DNA from: JABFRZ01 sp964631945
GTDB taxonomy: Bacteria; Planctomycetota; UBA1135; GCA-002686595
Direction: 5' to 3'
DNA: 64,000 nucleotides
Assembly: GCA_964631945.1 (NCBI GenBank)
Contig: CAZWAY010000021.1
Location: 1 to 64,000, forward strand
Below the pieces are notes generated by a model. The model was not told the origin of the DNA and ran no database searches. It was given only the letters and a program-made list of their open reading frames with translations. Numbering within the stretch: the first letter of the stretch is position 1; each line of letters begins with the position of its first letter. Positions 33,086 to 41,093 of this stretch are shown in pieces. Both the position numbers and the translations under genes were made by a program.

Positions 33086-34226
33086 ATGCCCAGCCTCAGC
33101 GACTTCCAGGAACGCGCCCAGCTCGTCCAGCACCGCCTGGCCCAGTTGAAGGAGGGGCTTTGACTACGCTCGCAAGACGGCGCGCTTCGACGAGCTGAAC
33201 GCGCTGCAGGCGCGGCCCGAGTTCTGGAACAACCAGGGCGAGGCCCAGAAGGTCGTCCAGGAGATGAAGGGGCTGCGGCGGGTCGTCGAGACCGTGCGCG
33301 CGGTGGACAAGGCGCTCGAGGAGGCCGAGCTGCTGGCGCAGATGGGCAAGGAGGACGGCGCCGCGCTGGCGGAGGTGCTGGAGGAACTCGCGCGCACGCT
33401 CGACCAGGTCGAGAAGGACGTCGGCGCGCTCGAGTTCCAGGTGCTGCTGGGCGGAGCGCACGATCGTGCGGGCTGCTTCCTGCAGATCGCGGCCGGTGCC
33501 GGCGGACTCGACGCCTGCGACTGGGCCGGGATCCTGCTGCGCATGTACGCGCGCTGGGCCAACGCCCACGGCTACGAGCTCGAGGAGATCGAGCGCATCG
33601 ACGAGCCCGAGGCCGGCATCCGCTCGGCCACGCTCCAGATCAAGGGCGACTACGCCTTCGGCTACCTCAAGGCCGAGGCCGGCGTGCACCGCCTGGTGCG
33701 CATCAGTCCGTTCGACTCGCAGGCGCGGCGCCACACGGCCTTCGCCTCGGTCGACGTGACGCCCGACGTCGAGGAGGACGGCGAGATCGAGCTGGACGAG
33801 AGCGAGCTGCGCATCGACACGATGCGCGCGGGCGGCGCCGGCGGCCAGCACGTCAACAAGACCGAGTCGGCCGTGCGAATCGTGCACGTCCCGACCGGCA
33901 TCCTGGTGCGCTGCCAGAGCCAGCGCAGCCAGCACAAGAACAAGGCCATGGCGCTCTCGATGCTCAAGGCCAAGCTAACCAAGCTGCGCGAAGCCGAGCG
34001 GGACGCCGAGGTCACCAAGCTCTACGGCGAGAAGGGCGAGATCTCGTGGGGCTACCAGATCCGCTCCTACGTGATGCAGCCCTACCAGATGGTCAAGGAC
34101 CTGCGCACCGAGGTGGAGAAGGGCAACATCCAGGCGGTCCTGGACGGGGATCTGGACGACTTCATCCATGCCTACCTGCGCCGGCTCGGAGGCGAGGGAG
34201 GAACCCTCAAGAAGGCCGGGAGGTAG
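33086..34226 (+). CDS. prfB: peptide chain release factor 2, made by programmed +1 frameshift
   Basis: Release factor 2 (379 residues), recognising UGA and UAA stops. The first 25 codons (33086-33160) run into an in-frame TGA at 33161-33163, and the remaining 354 codons lie in the +1 frame from GAC at 33162. The downstream frame begins DYARKTARFDELNALQ, matching the DYDAKKERL start of RF2 after its shift. The SPF stop-recognition motif is at about residues 207-209 (ISPFDSQARRHT) and the catalytic GGQ at about 252-254 (GAGGQHVNKTESAVR). It is intact if the shift occurs; a conventional gene call would lose the first 60 residues or split the gene. Confidence 0.96.
33150..33164 (+). promoter_or_regulatory. 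prfB +1 frameshift site
   Basis: AGGAGG (33150-33155), two G, then CTT (33158-33160), TGA (33161-33163) and C. This is the RF2 autoregulatory slippery site: Shine-Dalgarno-like element, CTT, TGA-C. When RF2 is scarce, ribosomes pause at TGA and slip forward from CTT to TTT. The spacer between AGGAGG and CTT is two bases, one shorter than the commonly quoted three in E. coli. Confidence 0.93.
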
Positions 34227-34251
34227 ACCGAAACAAGACAACCCACCCGCC

Positions 34252-35925
34252 ATGGAACCCTTTTCGCGCAGCCTCCCGTCCTCGCTCCTCGCCTGCGCGC
34301 TGGTCCTCGGCGCGAGTTGTTCCGAATCCGCCCCGGCCGTGCCCACCCCGGCGCCGCCGCCCGTGCCGCGCGTGGTGTGGAAGCCGCCGGCACCGGTGAA
34401 CGTGATCTTCATCGTGGTCGACACGCTGCGGGCCGACGCGCTGCTCGACGTCGCGGGCCACTACGACACGCCCAACCTCGATCGCCTGGGCCGGGAGAGC
34501 ATCGTGTTCCCGCGCGCGTTCTCGGCCGCGCCGATGACGTTGCCCTCGCACATGAGCCTGTTCTCGTCGCGCCCGCCGTTCGAGACCAAGGTCCTGAACA
34601 ACGGCCAGAAGGTGCCGCACGAGCTGCCGCTGGTGGCCGAGTGGCTGGCGCAGAACGGCTACCACACGCGCGCGGTGATCAGCCTGGGCACGCTCAACCC
34701 CATGAATCCGCGCCAGACCGACAACGCGCCCAGCCGCGGCTTCGCCAGCTACGACATCGACTACTGGGACATCGCCCGGGCCGAGGACACCACGCGGCGG
34801 CTCTTCACCAGCCTGGATCAGCGCGACCAGACCGCGCCGCTGTTCCTGTTCGCGCACTTCGCCGATCCGCACGAGCCCTACGACGCGCACGGGACCACCG
34901 AGAGCCGGATGGACGTGTTCATGAACGGCGAGCTGCTGGACACGGTCGTGACCTCGGACATGAACCAGTGGTCGCGCGAGGTCCAGCTCGCGGGCGGACG
35001 CACCGTGTTCGAGTTCCAGGTGCACGACAAGGCGCCGCGCCAGCACTTCGTGCGGCGCTTCGACTGCCTGGTGGACGGGCGCGCCCTGCCGCTCGAGTGG
35101 GAGCTCGGCAAGCCCATGGAGAAGCTCGCCAAGGCGCGCGTGGCCGTCGAGCGCGGCGAGAGCGCGGAAACGACCGCCAAGCTGCGCTTCTGGGCCAACG
35201 ACCTGCCCGAGTCCGACGCGGCGCGGCACCGGCGCTACGAGCTCGAGGTGGCCTACGTCGATCGCCAGATCGGCGAGCTCCTGGCCGAACTCGAGCGCCG
35301 CGAGCTCTACCGGGACAGCCTGATCGTGTTCACCTCCGACCACGGCGAGGGCCTGGGCGAGAAGAAGCTGGTCGGGCACGTCGAGCGCCTGACGGACGAG
35401 CTCATCCACGTGCCGCTGATGATCAAGCTGCCCGCGGACGACCCGCGCCGGGCCGAGCTGGAGCGCGCCGCCAAGGGGCTGGTCACGCACCTCGACGTCG
35501 TGCCGACGCTGCTCGAGATCATCGGCCTGCCGCCGCTGCCGGGCCAGCGCGGGACCTCGCTGTTCGAGCCGCACACCTCGGTGCACATCGCCGAGACGCA
35601 CCGGCCCGAGGCCCGGCGCACGCAGGTCGCGCTGCGCGACGAGCGCTTCAAGATGGTCTACTTCCCGGCCGACCCGGAGACCACGCCGCCGCAGCCGGAA
35701 CGCTTCGAGCTCTACGACCTGCTCGCCGACCCGGGTGAGCTCGTGAACGTCTTCGCACGCCGCTCGAAGGAGCGTGCCGACTGGCCGGAGCGCTTGCGCC
35801 TGCTCCACGAGCACAGCGCCGGCAGCTTCGACGGAGGCGTGACGGAGAGCGAGGAAGAGCGCCGCGCGCGCGAGGACATGCTGAAGGCCCTCGGGTACGG
35901 CGGCGACGGCGACGCCTCGGAGTGA
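34252..35925 (+). CDS. sulfatase-fold lipoprotein with Thr at nucleophile position
   Basis: A 557-residue exported lipoprotein (lipobox LVLGASC, Cys23) with the alkaline phosphatase/sulfatase fold. The metal-site start VIFIVVDTLRAD has D57. The segment APMTLPSHMSL (94-104) aligns with the sulfatase C/S-x-P-S-R motif but has Thr96 and His100, so no formylglycine can form. FTSDHGEGLGEK near residue 363 is the second metal half-site. Residues about 210-320 look like an insertion (repeated beta-like segments). A Thr nucleophile is usual in phosphotransferase and phosphodiesterase members, so the substrate may be a phosphate rather than a sulfate ester. It starts 25 bases after prfB. Confidence 0.88.
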   Translation: MEPFSRSLPSSLLACALVLGASCSESAPAVPTPAPPPVPRVVWKPPAPVNVIFIVVDTLRADALLDVAGHYDTPNLDRLGRESIVFPRAFSAAPMTLPSHMSLFSSRPPFETKVLNNGQKVPHELPLVAEWLAQNGYHTRAVISLGTLNPMNPRQTDNAPSRGFASYDIDYWDIARAEDTTRRLFTSLDQRDQTAPLFLFAHFADPHEPYDAHGTTESRMDVFMNGELLDTVVTSDMNQWSREVQLAGGRTVFEFQVHDKAPRQHFVRRFDCLVDGRALPLEWELGKPMEKLAKARVAVERGESAETTAKLRFWANDLPESDAARHRRYELEVAYVDRQIGELLAELERRELYRDSLIVFTSDHGEGLGEKKLVGHVERLTDELIHVPLMIKLPADDPRRAELERAAKGLVTHLDVVPTLLEIIGLPPLPGQRGTSLFEPHTSVHIAETHRPEARRTQVALRDERFKMVYFPADPETTPPQPERFELYDLLADPGELVNVFARRSKERADWPERLRLLHEHSAGSFDGGVTESEEERRAREDMLKALGYGGDGDASE

Positions 35926-36065
35926 GGCCGGCCGGCTGACGGGCGTCGTCGGCGCGGCTTCGTTCGGGGCCGAGGAGCGCGCCACGACCCAGCCCACAGG
36001 CGGGTTCCGAGCCCGTCCAGAGCGCGCTACCATGACGGGCTCGCGCCACGCGGCGCGATCCCCGC

Positions 36066-37664
36066 ATGAAGATCCAGCGCGCCCTGCTCAGCGTCTCCGA
36101 CAAGACCGGCCTCGAGTCCTTCGCGCGCCAGCTGGCCCAGCTCGGCGTCGAGCTGCTCGCCACGGGTGGGACCCTGAAGCTGCTGCGCGCGGGCGGCATC
36201 CCGGCGCGCGAGGTGTCCGAGCACACCGGCTTCCCGGAGATGATGGACGGGCGCGTGAAGACGCTGCACCCGAAGATCCACGGCGGGTTGCTGGCCCTGC
36301 GCGACGAGCCCACGCACCGCGCGGCCATGGAGCGCCACGCGATCGCGCCCATCGACCTGGTGGTGGTCAACCTCTATCCGTTCGAGCAGACGGTCGCGCG
36401 CGAGGGCTGCGAGCGCGCCGAGGCCATCGAGAACATCGACATCGGCGGGCCGTCGATGCTGCGCTCGGCCGCCAAGAACCACCGCTTCGTGACGGTGGTC
36501 ACGGACCCGGCCGACTACGGGCGCGTGCTGGACGAGCTGCAGCGCAACGACGGCGCGACCACGGAGGGCCTGCGGCGGGCGCTGGCGCAGAAGGCCTACG
36601 CCCTGACGGCGCGCTACGACGCGGCCATCAGCCGCTGGCTGTTCGAGGAGGACAAGAAGGGCGCCGAGACCTGGGAGTTCCCGAGCGCGTTCGCGCTGGC
36701 CGGGACCCTCGCGCGCGGCCTGCGCTACGGCGAGAACGGGCACCAGAAGGCGGCCCTCTACGTGACGCCCGAGGGCGGCCCGAGCGCGGCCAAGGCCGAG
36801 GTCGTGGGCGAGGGCAAGGAGCTCTCCTACAACAACCTGGTCGATCTCGACTCGGCCCTGGCGCTGTGCCTCGAGTTCGACGAGCCCTTCGTGTGCGTGC
36901 TGAAGCACAACAACCCGTGCGGCGCGGCCACCGGGCGCACGAGCGCAGAGGCCCTGGCCGGTGCGTGGGCCGGCGATCCGCTCTCGGCCTTCGGCTCGGT
37001 GCTGGGCTTCACGCGCGCGGTGGACCGGGCCGCGGCCGAGTTCCTGGTGTCCGAGAACCGCTTCGTGGAGGCCATCCTGGCACCCGCCTTCGAGCCCGAC
37101 GCGCTCGAGCGCCTGAAGACCGGCGCCAAGTGGGGCAAGAACGTGCGCCTGCTGGCCTGCGGGCCGCTCGGGACGCAGCAGAAAGGCAGCGCGACCCTGG
37201 AGGTCAAGCCGCTGCGCGGCGGGTTCCTGCTGCAGGAGCGCGACCTCGCCCTGGGCGGCACCGGCAAGCTCGGGGTGGTGACGAAGGCCGAGCCCAGCCC
37301 GGCGCAGCTCGCGACGCTCGTCTTCGCCAACAAGGTCGCCAAGCACGTCAAGTCGAACGCGATCGTGCTGGCGAGCGCTGCATCCGCGAACGCACACACG
37401 GTCGTGGGCGTCGGCGCCGGTCAGATGAGCCGCGTCGATTCGGTCCGGCTCGCGGCGGCCAAGGCCGGTGAGCGCGCGCGCGGCGCCGTGCTGGCCTCGG
37501 ACGCCTTCTTCCCGTTCCCCGACGGCGTCGAGAACGCGATCGCGGCCGGCGTGAGCGCGATCCTCCAGCCGGGCGGCTCCATGCGCGACAAGGAAGTCGT
37601 CGCCGCCTGCGACGCGCAGGCGGTGCCGATGGTGTTCACCGGCGTGCGCCACTTCCGGCACTGA
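36066..37664 (+). CDS. purH: bifunctional AICAR formyltransferase / IMP cyclohydrolase
   Basis: A 532-residue enzyme catalysing the last two steps of IMP synthesis. The N-terminal cyclohydrolase domain (1 to about 200) shows the MGS fold with LLATGGTLKLLR, VSEHTGFPEMMDGRVKTLHPKIHGG in two parts, and IENIDIGGPSMLRSAAKN. The transformylase half contains LRYGENGHQKAALY, CVLKHNNPCGAA (Lys-His pair), SNAIVLA, VGVGAGQMSRVDS and SDAFFPFPDGVENA, ending in GVRHFRH. All catalytic motifs look intact. A convergent-type hairpin follows the stop. No other purine gene is adjacent. Confidence 0.98.
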   Translation: MKIQRALLSVSDKTGLESFARQLAQLGVELLATGGTLKLLRAGGIPAREVSEHTGFPEMMDGRVKTLHPKIHGGLLALRDEPTHRAAMERHAIAPIDLVVVNLYPFEQTVAREGCERAEAIENIDIGGPSMLRSAAKNHRFVTVVTDPADYGRVLDELQRNDGATTEGLRRALAQKAYALTARYDAAISRWLFEEDKKGAETWEFPSAFALAGTLARGLRYGENGHQKAALYVTPEGGPSAAKAEVVGEGKELSYNNLVDLDSALALCLEFDEPFVCVLKHNNPCGAATGRTSAEALAGAWAGDPLSAFGSVLGFTRAVDRAAAEFLVSENRFVEAILAPAFEPDALERLKTGAKWGKNVRLLACGPLGTQQKGSATLEVKPLRGGFLLQERDLALGGTGKLGVVTKAEPSPAQLATLVFANKVAKHVKSNAIVLASAASANAHTVVGVGAGQMSRVDSVRLAAAKAGERARGAVLASDAFFPFPDGVENAIAAGVSAILQPGGSMRDKEVVAACDAQAVPMVFTGVRHFRH

Positions 37665-37703
37665 TCCGGACGGGGCGTTCCGGACGGGTCTGTACGAACG
37701 AGA

Positions 37704-37735
37704 GCGGGCCGGCCCCCGCGAAGAGTCCGGCCCGC
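37704..37735. terminator. bidirectional hairpin between purH and convergent gene
   Basis: GCGGGCCGG (37704-37712) and CCGGCCCGC (37727-37735) form a perfect 9-base stem with a 14-base loop, 39 bases after purH and 19 bases from the stop of the convergent gene. No T-run is present on either strand. Confidence 0.6.
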
Positions 37736-37754
37736 GTGGGACTCGTGGTACGCC

Positions 37755-38471
37755 TCAGGATCGCGCGCCCATCGGGCCCCACACGACGTCCGTGAGTCGG
37801 GCCTTGGCGGCCGTGACGGTCGCCATGACCTTGGCGCGCGTGGGCGCGATCGCCCCGGCACGCACCATCACGGCGAGTTCGCCCGTGGTCGCGTCGAACT
37901 TCGCCTTGACCTCGTCGAACAGCTTGGCATCGACCAGGGCCTTCTCGATCGCCGGCGTGGTCTCGGCGCTGGCGCCCTGGATCAGGAGGCGGGCGTGCCC
38001 GGGCAGGGTGCAGTGCGCGTCGTCGAGGTGCACCGCGTTCTTGCCGAGCACGCCGTCGAGCTCCGACAGGCGCAGCGTGGCCGCGGGGTCGAGCGTCAGC
38101 GCGACCGTTGCGGTCTCGGCCGAGGGCTGGACGTGCTTGAAGATCGGGTGCGTGACCGCCTTCAGCGCGCCCTGACACTTCGGGCAGTTGCCGGCGCTCG
38201 CTTGCTCGACCTTGCAGGCCTCGCAGGCGTAGGCGCGGGTCGTGAGGGCCAGCAGGCCCTCCTTGACCTTGGCGAGATTGTCCTTCGTCAGCCCGCTGAC
38301 GCCGAAGGCCAGCTCGCGCCCCGCCTCGGGCTTCAGCGCGGCTTCCTTGGGCTGGATGTGCGCGGGCTCCTGCTTCTTGGGGGCAGGCTGGACCGGTGCG
38401 TTCTGGGCGCCGGCGAGCGCGCCGAGCGCGGCGAGGAGAAGGGAAGAGGACAGGGTTCGGGTGGCATTCAT
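37755..38471 (-). CDS. exported protein with zinc-ribbon-like and HMA-like repeats
   Basis: A 238-residue protein with a signal peptide (cleavage likely after GALAGA). A Pro/Lys-rich linker leads to a Cys4 motif, YACEACKVEQASAGNCPKCQ (C-x2-C ... C-x2-C), near residues 82-100. The C-terminal region has two similar alpha/beta segments (TVALTLDPAATLRLSELDGVL and HARLLIQGASAETTPAIEKALV) with the rhythm of heavy-metal-associated (HMA) folds but without CxxC. It could bind a metal in the periplasm. No family is assigned. Convergent with purH. Confidence 0.7.
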   Translation of the reverse strand: MNATRTLSSSLLLAALGALAGAQNAPVQPAPKKQEPAHIQPKEAALKPEAGRELAFGVSGLTKDNLAKVKEGLLALTTRAYACEACKVEQASAGNCPKCQGALKAVTHPIFKHVQPSAETATVALTLDPAATLRLSELDGVLGKNAVHLDDAHCTLPGHARLLIQGASAETTPAIEKALVDAKLFDEVKAKFDATTGELAVMVRAGAIAPTRAKVMATVTAAKARLTDVVWGPMGARS

Positions 38472-38572
38472 GATTCTCGACTCCGTTCGGAGGCCGTTCT
38501 GGTGGCGCGCGGACCGGACGGTCGAAGGCGCGCTTCCGAGCCGCCTACGAGGCGCGCCGCCTGCGCCCGCGG

Positions 38573-39547
38573 TTACAGCTCGGAGAGACCCGTACCGAGT
38601 GGGTTACGCGCCGCGCTCGCAGAGGCGATGGGCGCGGCGACGGCGGGAGCTGCACCGACCGGAACCGTCGTGAGCGGCGAAGCTCCGCGCTGCACCAGCC
38701 ACACGCCGACCAGCACGACCGACCCGCCCAGCAGCGTGCCGAGGACCAGCGGCTCGTCGACGAAGGCCGCCACCAGGGCCGTGACGAAGGGCTCGACGTA
38801 GAGCGTCGCCGCCGTGAGCTGCGAGCCGTGGCGCTGCTGGGCGTGGTACCAGGCCAGGAAGGCCGCGGCGCTGGAGACGAGGCCGAGGTAGACGAGCGCG
38901 GCCAGCTCGCTGGCATCGGGGCGCTGGCCGAAGCCGGTGGCGGGCGTGAGCGCGAGCATGAGCAGCCCGGCGAACAGCGTGGTGCAGGCCGTCACGCAGA
39001 GGGCGCCCGAGCGCCGCACCGGGCGGGCGCCGAGCAGGGTGTAGGCCGCCCAGGTGAAGCAGCCCGTGAGCTGCAGGAGGTCGCCGAAGCCGGCGCGCGA
39101 GCCGGGCGCGCTGGCGTGGCTCTGCGTCACGCCGAGCACGCCCACCAGCGCCACCGCCACGCCCAGCCAGCCGAGCGCCCGCAGTCGCTGCCCGAGCAGG
39201 AAGTGCGCCGCGAGCGCGATCGTGACCGAGGAGAAGCACACGATCCAGGCGGCGTGCGTGGCGAGCGTGAAGGCGAGCCCATAGGTCTGCAGCCCGATGT
39301 GCAGGCCCAGGATCAGGCCGAGCAGCGCCACACGCCCGCGCTCCTCGCGCGCCGGCAGCAGCGGCCCGCCGCGCACGATCAGCACGCCGAGCAGCACCAG
39401 CCCGCCCATCAGGAAGCGCAGCGCCACCAGTCCGAAGGGCGTGAACACGCGCGCGCCCTCCGGCCCGAGTGCGTGCTTGGTGGCCACGAACGAGCCGCCC
39501 CAGACCGTCACCGCGAACAGCGCCGACCACGGCCACTTGCGGCCCAT
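38573..39547 (-). CDS. EamA/DMT family transporter
   Basis: A 324-residue inner-membrane protein with ten hydrophobic helices in two EamA repeats: WSALFAVTVWGGSFVATKHAL at the start and LLQLTGCFTWAAYTLLGAR near residue 155. Repeat ends include HAAWIVCFSSVTIALAAHFLLGQRL and YVEPFVTALVAAFVDEPLVLGTLLGG, each read in parts. Members export amino acids, nucleotides or other metabolites; the substrate cannot be told. The C-terminal 25 residues are Ala/Pro-rich. It is 101 bases upstream of the preceding leftward gene, so co-transcription is uncertain. Confidence 0.92.
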   Translation of the reverse strand: MGRKWPWSALFAVTVWGGSFVATKHALGPEGARVFTPFGLVALRFLMGGLVLLGVLIVRGGPLLPAREERGRVALLGLILGLHIGLQTYGLAFTLATHAAWIVCFSSVTIALAAHFLLGQRLRALGWLGVAVALVGVLGVTQSHASAPGSRAGFGDLLQLTGCFTWAAYTLLGARPVRRSGALCVTACTTLFAGLLMLALTPATGFGQRPDASELAALVYLGLVSSAAAFLAWYHAQQRHGSQLTAATLYVEPFVTALVAAFVDEPLVLGTLLGGSVVLVGVWLVQRGASPLTTVPVGAAPAVAAPIASASAARNPLGTGLSEL

Positions 39548-39650
39548 CCCGAGATCATCCGGGAAGCCCGGGGCGAAGCCAGGGCCGACTTGTGGTCGTA
39601 CAGGCTGCGGCCGGTGGGCGCGGCTCGCGCGCTCCGGCGGCCCGCGCCGC

Positions 39651-40895
39651 CTACCGTCCGGTCGTCGCGCTCGGGCCGGTGTGCGCGGCCTCGCCGGCGT
39701 GGGCCTCGCTCGGGACGAGCTGGCCGTAGCCGACCTCGGCGAACCAGTCGTAGACCTTGGTCAGGGGCGTGACGAGCCCCATGTGCGGCACGATCGTCGG
39801 GCGCAGCGAGCCGTGCGTGTAGATCTTGGAGAAGATGCCCATCAGCTCGTGGGTCTTCGAATCGAAGATGCCGCCGCCCGAGTTCCCGATGTAGGTGGGC
39901 GCGTTGATCATCCAGTAGCGCTCTCCGTCGACCTCGTGCTGGCAGGTGGCGATCTCGCCGCGCGTGGGGATCGGGTCGTTGCCGAGCGGGCAGCCGACGG
40001 CCACGACCGGGTCGAAGATGCGCGCGCTCTCGAGGCGCGTGCGCGGCGCCAGGCGCGCGCCGAACTCGAGCGCATCGGGGGTCAGGACCTCCAGCAGCGC
40101 CGCGTCGAGCTTGGGCTCGTGCGCGAGCAGCTTGGCCTTCTCGTGCCGCATCGTGCCGTCCTCGTGATAGATCTGCACCGGCACGGGCAGCGCCAGATCG
40201 GGCGGATCCCCCTGGATGTCGCGCACGACGTGCCAGGCCGTCAGGAGGTAGGTCTGGTAGCCGCCCTCGGGGAGCGGGTGCGAGCGCAGCAGCACGCCGC
40301 TGCCCACGCTGGCCTCGCCGGCGAGCTGCACGACGGGTCCGACCAGCTCGCGCCACATCCCGGTCAGGTCGGGCGGGGCCGTGATCGTGCCCTCGAGCTG
40401 GCTGACGCGTTGTTGGCTCTCGCTGGCGGCGCGGCGCGCGGCCTCGGCCAGCTCGTTGAGCGCCTCGTAGCGCTTCTGCAGGCGCTCGTCGCGCTCGCTC
40501 AGCTCCTTCTCGAGGTCCGGCGCGAAGCTCGCCTGGGCCCGTTCGAGCACGAGCAGGCTCGACGACTGGGCCTCGATCGCGGCACCGATCGTTCCCAGGT
40601 GCTCCTCGGCGCCCTGGACGCGCGCGGAGAGCGCGGCCGCGCCCTCCAGCCCCTCGAAGGCGGTCCCGAGCTCGCGGCGGATGCCCGAGAGTTCGCTGCG
40701 CACGCCCTCGATGTGTTCGTTCACGTCGGCCGACTGGCGCGCGCGCGCCGTTTCGACCAGCTCGAGGCGCTCCTTCAGGGTCGCCAGACGCTGGGTGACG
40801 AGGGCCGCGGAGGCCAGCAGGCCAGCCGTGGCGAGTCCGACCGGGAGCCAGACGCGCGGGCGGGGAGAGGTGGGGGAACCAGGGTGTCGGTCCAT
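39651..40895 (-). CDS. membrane-anchored trypsin-like serine protease
   Basis: A 414-residue protein with one N-terminal membrane helix (about residues 15-34), a long coiled coil (about residues 38-172) and a trypsin-fold domain. The catalytic triad is H222 (LTAWHVV), D264 (PKLDAALLEV) and S339 (IGNSGGGIF). No PDZ domain follows, unlike DegP/HtrA proteases. The coiled coil would oligomerise it or hold the protease away from the membrane in the periplasm. The ATG at 40895 is preferred to an in-frame ATG at 41030, since the extra 45 residues are Arg/Pro-rich and overlap a hairpin-containing gap, but no clear ribosome site is seen. Confidence 0.87.
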   Translation of the reverse strand: MDRHPGSPTSPRPRVWLPVGLATAGLLASAALVTQRLATLKERLELVETARARQSADVNEHIEGVRSELSGIRRELGTAFEGLEGAAALSARVQGAEEHLGTIGAAIEAQSSSLLVLERAQASFAPDLEKELSERDERLQKRYEALNELAEAARRAASESQQRVSQLEGTITAPPDLTGMWRELVGPVVQLAGEASVGSGVLLRSHPLPEGGYQTYLLTAWHVVRDIQGDPPDLALPVPVQIYHEDGTMRHEKAKLLAHEPKLDAALLEVLTPDALEFGARLAPRTRLESARIFDPVVAVGCPLGNDPIPTRGEIATCQHEVDGERYWMINAPTYIGNSGGGIFDSKTHELMGIFSKIYTHGSLRPTIVPHMGLVTPLTKVYDWFAEVGYGQLVPSEAHAGEAAHTGPSATTGR

Positions 40896-40998
40896 GAGGG
40901 GGCGGCCGGAATGGGGTCGAGACCGCGCCCCTTTTCGGCTGCGTCGAGCGCCGCGGTCGAGCCCAGGCGCGGGAATCCGGCGCCTCCGTCGAAGCCCG

Positions 40999-41044
40999 GA
41001 AAGGAAGCCTTTCTTGAGCACAAACTCCAATAGGGCATGGAGTT
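40999..41044 (-). terminator. two adjacent hairpins downstream of HEAT-cyclophilin gene
   Basis: AACTCCA/TGGAGTT (41023-41044, 8-base loop) and GAAAGG-AAG-CCTTTC (40999-41013) lie in series 50-95 bases after the stop of the leftward HEAT-cyclophilin gene. The local sequence is A/T-richer than its surroundings. They may end that transcript before the protease gene. Confidence 0.45.
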
Positions 41045-41093
41045 GCGAGCGCCATTCCGTTCGGATCGAGGGGAGCCGCCGGACGCGCGTGGC

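Noticed and set aside
40896..41030. Upstream ATG (41030) extending the serine protease by 45 residues
   Set aside because: The added segment is Arg/Pro-rich, precedes the clear membrane anchor and overlaps two hairpins; the ATG at 40895 gives a normal signal-anchor protein.
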